Below, piece by piece: positions 13,901 through 14,715 of a stretch of 14,715 nucleotides of DNA. The notes below the pieces were generated by a model. That model was given only the letters and a program-made list of their open reading frames with translations. It searched no databases and was not told the origin of the DNA. The stretch lies in the NCBI GenBank assembly GCA_947581665.1, contig CANPVI010000016.1:1-14715 (forward strand), read 5' to 3'. Source of the stretch: an uncultured Atopobiaceae bacterium (GTDB lineage: Bacteria > Actinomycetota > Coriobacteriia > Coriobacteriales > Atopobiaceae). The number at the start of each line of letters is the position of its first letter. The first letter of the stretch is position 1. The position numbers and the translations under genes were made by a program.

Positions 13901-14715
13901 GGCGGCGAGTTCGTCTACCGCTGCGGCCACCACCACATGCCGGGCGAGCGCAACGTGGAGCTCCTGAGCGTGAGCCAGCCGCCGGCATCCGAGCTCAAGC
14001 GGAAGAACTGCGTGCTCATCGGCTGGTCGCGCACGGCTGCGCCGGAGCCCTGCAAGTCCGTCGAGGGCGAGACGAAGGCCGGCCTCATCAAGAGCGAGAC
14101 CATCACGATGCCGCGCGACCGCGACGCGAACGTCTACGCCGTGTGGGCCGTGGACGAGAACGGCAACCACGTGCCCGACTACCGCGACGCCTTCAACCAG
14201 CACGTGGAGTACTACGCCAACGGCGGCGAGCCTGTGGTGGGAAGCGGCGTCACGGTGAGGGAGGACGGCAAGTTCTACGAGTGCCTCGACCACCACACGC
14301 CCGGCGAGGAGAACGTGCACCTCATGACGCTTGCCGACGCGAACGCGAAGATCCAGAAGGAGAAGCGCGTGTTGCTCGGCTGGTCGCAGAAGCAGGTGGC
14401 CGACGTGTCCTCGCAGGCTGCCGAGGATGCCTCAGGGATCCTCGCGAACGGCCTCTATCCCAAGATGCCCACGGACGGCTCGAATGCCAAGGTCTACGCC
14501 GTGTGGGCCGTGGACGACAACGGCAACGGCGTGCCCGACTACCTCGAGCCGCGCGATCCCGGCCCCACGCCGCCGGGGCCGACGGATCCGGATAACCCGA
14601 CCGATCCGGACAACCCCGACAACCCGGACAACCCCGACAACCCGGACAACCCGGATAACCCGGATAACCCCGATAACCCCGACAATCCGGATAATCCCGA
14701 CAATCCGGACAACCC
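1868..14715 (+). CDS. Giant secreted BspA / MBG / InlB-repeat surface protein, 3' end outside window
   Basis: One frame is open from ATG 1868 to the window end, at least 4282 residues. An in-frame TAA at 1823 limits the start to 1868 or 1841. I prefer 1868 because GAGGTG sits five bases upstream, while 1841 has no ribosome site and would add MPRLQRGGG before a typical signal peptide. Layout by residue: signal peptide 1-44; BspA block, MBG and Ig-like domains about 51-650; a second such unit about 651-1160; two MBG plus Ig-like pairs about 1160-1566; 22 InlB-type repeats 1567-4227; Pro-rich Asp-Asn-Pro tail from 4228. Proteins of this build act outside the cell as adhesins or scaffolds. The Pro-rich end suggests a wall-spanning segment before an LPXTG-like anchor beyond the edge, which I cannot see. 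No enzyme domain was recognised. No frameshift or stop was met in the frame. Ligand and true length are unknown. Confidence 0.95.
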   Translation, partial: MVDKLKHGLSAAWLKHKALTLVIAIATAIAALGGSLAVVTAALADEPSTTVYWALYEITDTAKTPGYTGSEDPLVLVFGNNALGTTYTSAKYGGELNQPTPTNDKAVSGTWDTTATFNVDRFHPDWYDYRERVYAIKTDGFTYTPGPGIGAGKATISIGSSSSPGRLDYVFLKHNNLRDISGLAAWDVSHVQEMRGTFSTCSSLMNLAPIANWDVSAAKYATYLFGSCSSLSDLTSLSGWQFKSLTSTERMFYRCTSLTSLDGLQNWLKASGNIVKLDRMFQDCAGLSDVSAISEWNVGGITSLQRMFYGCKSLKTVNFWDWQPAGTCNLTSMFNGCTSLETIYCKESWTSGASGNRCFASCTKLTSQSSGQCYDASKQGGDMCNPDTGYFTGAVGVQPLERTYNGSEQLCVPSWSYSLKGAYSDTNSTKPEGSTTFYKISEDTVEPSTTGALGSSCTLGKKEGTKTANGAAYATHAGDYTVNASINFGDDGVPTDFQGLIGFVVRDTSGNKTTEESDPQQTKGQDFEVPFTIAKADSTIKVLNEDGSEFSDGTFALKEGASKKFKLQVTYENADGEDAPYKTLLTDSFSASGTKLSATFDAVPGDSSSIYMTVTAEDGASEGNLTINFNGNDDLKGSNKSLTTSITSATIYDWAVYEIKSGAASLSGAGSPYLLVFSAGGPTGDDYKSVNKYEIGTKIASGTWDTTVQAEGIGKVPWKDYSARIFAIETSGYNPSASSDAKLLKVGSDTQPGYADYLFAKCEQLRDASGLACWDMSDVVNARYCFFNCKVLQDIEPIGSWFSGENKLTNMSNLFYGCSKLKNCEPMSAWNVSQVNNMESAFQVCTSLEYLNIWDWKPAADANVTKTFNGCTNLKTIYCENGWDAQSSVNTFANSTMLSSQSSGIVYSSPYDGSLCNPETGYFTNAIRVQPFERTYNGSEQVCVPSWSWNEKGLNKNESAPLPAGATKFYTLEDPVALGSENPGQSDGAECKDEKAYATHAGNYTVKAKINFNNTNGVPTALKGKIGFVGQSVANSECTVPFSITQARPTIKVTCDGTDIASSGLALDKGVSKTIQVTVTYAGASGEAKIDPLTTADFTVTPDSGLDVTEQSASGETYSFSVTAKSNGAHTLTVKFNDRDTNKDFETAEWSTTISVTTAIDVPEALDPVYNGKKQTGVAAGEGYSLSNVRLDLGSGRDNTRGIDESGNAYATTAGGYKVTAKLQSGYKWSDGYANDTRVIDFSIKKANAKIEVTSPAGGGALTLYVGDATGKDLAFKVTFKDGTSLPDEVRDEDGPRVYSVTGVAQVGRLEKSSDGNYATKVTPQAKGAGTLGIEFGNSARAKGDFDLSTEHPNVVVKDVWAKSPAGSTYNGAEQTFACVPSGYDADEVELSNLSREGGDLKGATIEGTTVKATHAGTYTVTAKLKNAASGACWHDGTTGDKTLTFTIAQAKAALDRLTDLILEAGSSYSRGVGISLTPTQRVTARFKDGDVKAVEVKDGKVVEDSNLGLTLNYRSSSNGFSFITQPKWGEQPTNNPATVQVSFEGNDDIEPAEPQTFQVTVKTHGVTYNANDGTRKDAESLVDSTRYVRGETVTLLAKEQVDAALTGPKSGDLSTVFLGWTKETSPAIVTKAGPKPKLENAKLTMNDEDVTLYAVWGTDTDGDGTADVDERDKYTLTYDANGGSNPPSRVEGLLNKEKVVLTSEGPTGKPSPDGEHAGADILFVGWNATKASKVYDKNDSKATVEKGLLKGGSTYEMPDQNVTLYATWAYDENKNGTPDYGEDKVHLQYKYGTVSRPNSLQDQYYLYSTDSVPNIVELWKDPHAGTAAAWHKGEGSGRAVFLGWSESGNGTEVYQEKPDDGIIVTKVTMPKAGPSKTVYAVWAADKNANGKPDYDDPWITMTFDANKAESPSKLAATTGLEAVPGIDNQFKALDGTSVTLPTPNPTWKRAADDNGHAPTFAGWSTTKQEGVFDQDGKSGDVAIRSVLVGLNEFGHYEVSESGSGVERNAVTFYAVYAADYNGNDKPDYSEAKDAAVEYYPNGGTSTTPGSTYNDDNPFYKDGNHVAGETNVKLLDTDDSLLKIEKAGAVLIGWSAEAQKQVDSDGTFDDNLLLKRVNIPASANAKVYAVWAADRNGDKIPDWKQDKYTITYDVNGGTENTVPIDDGKHLVGETVALDTATKPTHDALGNGARVLFMGWTDAANSQKVYTYEDRNDKPKAITELTISAEEDNNKVYAIWAADENGNDTPDYNETKHKLSYVDWNGGNFSGSQPDTLKSANNQQHLPGTITLWKASNQSDGYQWKNTSAHKVWVGWSTNSVSKASFSIEEKSEAEALITPTVTIDGEDVKVYAVWADDKNNNGTPDYDEKGELVTITFKINGGQKGTWGWDDGHTEQKLPGEVLDLPEYSATQAAGKLPWTKTWNIREGEPAQYPAILAGWSKEAIDDVILEDDRNTDPAGANLHEKLVGQDGEVFKVEAPDDGSKALDLYAVYAADENNNGAPDYLDTAMHVEYYANGGSVRVDSGLGEANESGLFYTCKHHHVANEVQVKLYTVARGREVLERENAVLIGWYYDPVSMEAGPALVTSKDQLDTVQAHMVDADTNEIQMPSSGNAKVYAVWAEDTNGNSTPDYGETPHTLSYDVNGASNTPSTLADVDNKPYLQDIVVPLWKQGTGDQKLTSAGATFLGWSRNAYPIFTSEPAPGTILGETVTMPDEDLTVHAVWAKDANGNDTPDYSENKITLHYDFNGGSQPGGLQQDQPHLPSTEAVTVTVDLWSDTKANTKDAWHKGEGSERAVFVGWTQSEGNAKKIWSVDPFAETTTDRIGKVEKLTMPKTNTAETVSVQAVWAADANGNGVPDYKDTWYTLAYDRNGATEGQESFDSTRVLEGTTVELVTPAPTLKRTSDGEDHSAVFAGWSLTKYAQDFGQDGIYEGSGSYNITSVLVASPYEITSAAAKGGETITLYAVYAEDKNNDNKPDYLETELHVAYNSNGGTITRGGGDPFYTCPDHHVAGETNVHLLPVSTGKSYVSRVGAVLIGWMRSADSALIDSENAAREKVIGYEVGTPVLDKIPEDQEGNVQVYAAWAVDANGDGTPDYKPDQKLTLTYHLNTSLGAAEADTTLPADIDSVSINDQTITGDPVPPEAYPEGSAIVGDLLIHTSHTLVDPATRARVDYAGDEPVETYVFVGWSNSLHGVVETEANLANWKLASPTLTITEDVDVYALWAYDENANGTPDYSESLTLSYDGNPPADRAVSGVPAAQELAGGARTLTVSSDKPTVEPAEGKPAVLFLGWSWTTDTTLYTMWDTEPEGLVNPGATLTAREIAAGGGTLHAVWGVDEDDDDTPDVREHRYLLTYNPGKGKGSAKSEEDIAGSRVQLKDPSTLGIGAPESDTGAAVLFLGWSEDGNFGAGGPYGILSKSVSSEDAALFESRLHVADSIISMPENDVTLYAAWGYDEDGDGTPDYNQSRAHLTYSYPGMPAPKNPPREPDGGFLAGPKSVAKLWSIAEDNEGAPWTGEMADGTKVVFVGWTLDPDEAGDVLDETVDAEHLPATLVTEINPIKKDVTVHAVWAKDLNGNGVPDYSEKDVTLNYYASYDADAAPVQTVSGLVRGYPHILAKGVDGAGYPLTKSYTLMVDGSSVQKSAIFAGWSDINPAEGDYENELNQQGIILSEDHGTYGELSTTLVGQSSGYYTIPLDLEGNEVKLYAVYAQDEHTPGESGGGTDDGDGIPDFRQHGQHVVYYADGGVAVDDNTRIADDGSFFTCGDYHSPGGVANLMSVAEGATHIKHVAAAGASEGEISTLALVDDRDGVLLGWGPAQYTEFVKDETELARLAYADNQIKNFKSDGNERAYALWGADANGNGVWDALEGEVTVAYDLNGGTGSTGTPANSVGYAGTNITTPAGTWKRGDAVFYGWSQKQIDGIVDQNGGYVSDGQTFLIDPGEVTRGGYLFTIPKDASGTLTLYAVYGVDQDGNGTPDYWEREKGEEVVYHANGGNSTALGGFSEVGGEFVYRCGHHHMPGERNVELLSVSQPPASELKRKNCVLIGWSRTAAPEPCKSVEGETKAGLIKSETITMPRDRDANVYAVWAVDENGNHVPDYRDAFNQHVEYYANGGEPVVGSGVTVREDGKFYECLDHHTPGEENVHLMTLADANAKIQKEKRVLLGWSQKQVADVSSQAAEDASGILANGLYPKMPTDGSNAKVYAVWAVDDNGNGVPDYLEPRDPGPTPPGPTDPDNPTDPDNPDNPDNPDNPDNPDNPDNPDNPDNPDNPDNPDN
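2018..3817 (+). repeat. Unit 1: conserved head, BspA/DUF285 block, MBG plus Ig-like pair
   Basis: The unit opens with VYWALYEI and a head ending in GTWDTT and YAIKTDGF. A BspA/DUF285 leucine-rich block follows at about 2390-3045. Its repeats have the form W-D-V-S...M-F-x-x-C-x-S-L, for example MFYRCTSLTSLDG, MFQDCAGLSDVS, MFYGCKSLKTV and MFNGCTSLETI, with one Cys per repeat. The block closes with CNPDTGYFTG. Then comes an MBG-like domain (about 3046-3470) starting ERTYNGSEQLCVPSW with YATHAGDYTV, and an Ig-like domain ending INFNGNDD. BspA-type repeats in other bacteria bind host matrix proteins; binding here is inference. The whole unit is repeated at 3818-5345. Confidence 0.82.
3818..5345 (+). 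repeat. Unit 2: tandem copy of unit 1 with a shorter BspA block
   Basis: It restarts with IYDWAVYEI, has GTWDTT and FAIETSGY at matching places, then a shorter BspA/DUF285 block (about 4150-4641; examples LFYGCSKLKNCEPM, AFQVCTSLEYLNI, TFNGCTNLKTIYC) closing CNPETGYFTN. An MBG-like domain starts ERTYNGSEQVCVPSW, with YATHAGNYTV, and an Ig-like domain ends VKFNDRD. It is about 510 residues against 600 in unit 1, mainly because BspA repeats are fewer. The two copies have diverged well, so the duplication is not recent. Confidence 0.8.
5346..6565 (+). repeat. Two MBG plus Ig-like pairs without BspA blocks
   Basis: The third pair (about 5346-5938) has VYNGKKQTGV, GGYKVTAKL and IDFSIKKANAKIEV, then an Ig-like part ending GIEFGNS. 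The fourth (about 5939-6565) has TYNGAEQTFACVPSG, HAGTYTVTAKL and FTIAQAKAAL, then an Ig-like part ending VSFEGNDD. With the pairs inside units 1 and 2 this makes four serial copies of one two-domain module. The last Ig-like stretch (about 6240-6560) uses more AT-ending codons than its neighbours. Confidence 0.72.
7217..8626 (+). repeat. Cassette I of the InlB-type array (D-C-B-A)
   Basis: Repeat D 7217-7558 (VELWKD, AWHKGEGSGRAVFLGW), C 7559-7960 (TWKRA, TFAGWSTTKQ, ending FYAVYA), B 7961-8302 (VEYYPNGG, GETNVKLL, AVLIGW), A 8303-8626 (ITYDVNGG, LFMGW). The B repeat here lacks the Cys found in every other B repeat. Confidence 0.7.
8627..10084 (+). repeat. Cassette II of the InlB-type array (D-C-B-A)
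   Basis: Repeat D 8627-8971 (ITLWKAS, VWVGW), C 8972-9388 (AILAGWSKE, ending LYAVYA), B 9389-9772 (HVEYYANGG, FYTCKHHHV, AVLIGW), A 9773-10084 (LSYDVNG, TFLGW). Confidence 0.7.
10085..12277 (+). repeat. Cassette III of the InlB-type array (D-C-B-A plus two extra A)
   Basis: Repeat D 10085-10456 (AWHKGEGSERAVFVGW, near-identical to the block in cassette I), C 10457-10816 (VFAGWSLTK, ending LYAVYA), B 10817-11170 (FYTCPDHHVAGETNV, AVLIGW), then A 11171-11590, 11591-11923 and 11924-12277. The first of these A repeats carries an insertion between its NGG-like strand and its F-V-G-W. Confidence 0.68.
12278..14548 (+). repeat. Cassette IV and the irregular end of the array (D-C-B, C-B-B)
   Basis: Repeat D 12278-12631 (VAKLWS, VVFVGW), C 12632-13081 (IFAGWSD, ending LYAVYA, linker interrupted by a Gly-Ser-rich insert), B 13082-13486 (VVYYADGG, FFTCGDYH, VLLGW), then C 13487-13825 (FYGWSQKQ, ending LYAVYG), B 13826-14188 (YRCGHHHMPGE, VLIGW) and B 14189-14548 (HVEYYANGG, FYECLDHHTPGE, VLLGW). 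The strict order breaks down toward the C-terminus. Confidence 0.68.
14549..14715 (+). repeat. Pro-rich linker and Asp-Asn-Pro tandem repeat, cut by the window end
   Basis: After the last InlB-type repeat comes PRDPGPTPPGPTDPDNPTDP, then from 14609 about twelve Asp-Asn-Pro triplets (nine-base unit) to the edge. Such tails usually span the peptidoglycan ahead of a sortase signal. The codons alternate (GAC/GAT, AAC/AAT, CCC/CCG), so the DNA repeat is imperfect while the peptide repeat is exact. Confidence 0.88.

Larger units (their letters stand above)
6566..14548 (+). repeat. Array of 22 InlB / Listeria-Bacteroides-type repeats
   Basis: Each repeat has a strand with Y-x-x-N-G-G, a central F-x-G-W, and an end Y-A-V-W followed by D-x-N-x-N-x-x-P-D-Y. 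Repeat ends fall at 6880, 7216, 7558, 7960, 8302, 8626, 8971, 9388, 9772, 10084, 10456, 10816, 11170, 11590, 11923, 12277, 12631, 13081, 13486, 13825, 14188 and 14548. In Listeria internalin B and related proteins such domains have a ubiquitin-like beta-grasp fold and form a stalk that can bind glycosaminoglycans or host receptors. Sorting by sequence gives four classes, here called A to D, in the order AA DCBA DCBA DCBAAA DCB CBB. The length per repeat (105-150 residues) exceeds the roughly 70 of the Listeria type, so each has extra loops or strands. Confidence 0.85.

Noticed and set aside
14582..14715. CRISPR-like direct repeats
   Set aside because: The short nine-base unit has no spacers and sits in frame at the Pro-rich end of a surface protein.

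Overview
The window looks like an accessory region of a GC-rich, Gram-positive, host-associated bacterium. The family mix (BspA-type DUF285 repeats, MBG/YDG-like domains, a long run of InlB/Listeria-Bacteroides-type repeats, a Pro-rich tail) and the GC-ending codons fit the Coriobacteriia (Actinomycetota) best. That placement is inference from style, not from a marker gene.

Left part (1-1568, minus strand): two toxin-antitoxin modules lie head to tail, both pointing left. An antitoxin of the Phd/YefM type (1320-1568) overlaps a PIN-domain RNase toxin (889-1323) by four bases. Further left, an MntA-type nucleotidyltransferase antitoxin (405-701) overlaps a HepT-type HEPN RNase toxin (1-405, running off the edge) by one base. 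The HepT frame does not stop where the family normally ends. It runs into a 34-base copy of the PIN toxin gene at the edge.

Middle (1569-1867, plus strand): a leader with no long gene but several features in line. These are a weak promoter, a 47-codon ORF (1731-1874), a GNRA-loop hairpin followed by T4 inside that ORF (1754-1775), a run of exactly ten G (1781-1790), and a hairpin that buries the Shine-Dalgarno sequence of the next gene and ends at the base before its ATG (1843-1867). Only the ten-G length, or lengths differing from it by multiples of three, keeps the small ORF open through that hairpin to a stop overlapping the next start. One G more or fewer ends it at 1825 or 1815, before the hairpin. 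This reads like a possible phase-variable translational-coupling switch.

Right part (1868 to beyond 14715, plus strand): a single uninterrupted frame of at least 4282 codons encodes a secreted, probably wall-anchored surface giant. Its order is: signal peptide; two tandem BspA/DUF285 blocks, each followed by an MBG plus Ig-like pair; two more MBG plus Ig-like pairs without BspA; 22 InlB-type repeats of about 105-150 residues, each closed by a short Asp/Asn-rich loop resembling a thrombospondin-type-3 calcium loop; and a Pro-rich Asp-Asn-Pro tandem repeat in which the window ends. The InlB-type repeats fall into four sequence classes that recur in a fixed order (D-C-B-A), so the array seems to have grown by copying whole cassettes. 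No tRNA, rRNA, CRISPR array or insertion sequence was seen.

Taken together, the window holds a large adhesin-like protein whose leader may switch expression on and off, beside a small toxin-antitoxin cluster that has itself undergone recombination.
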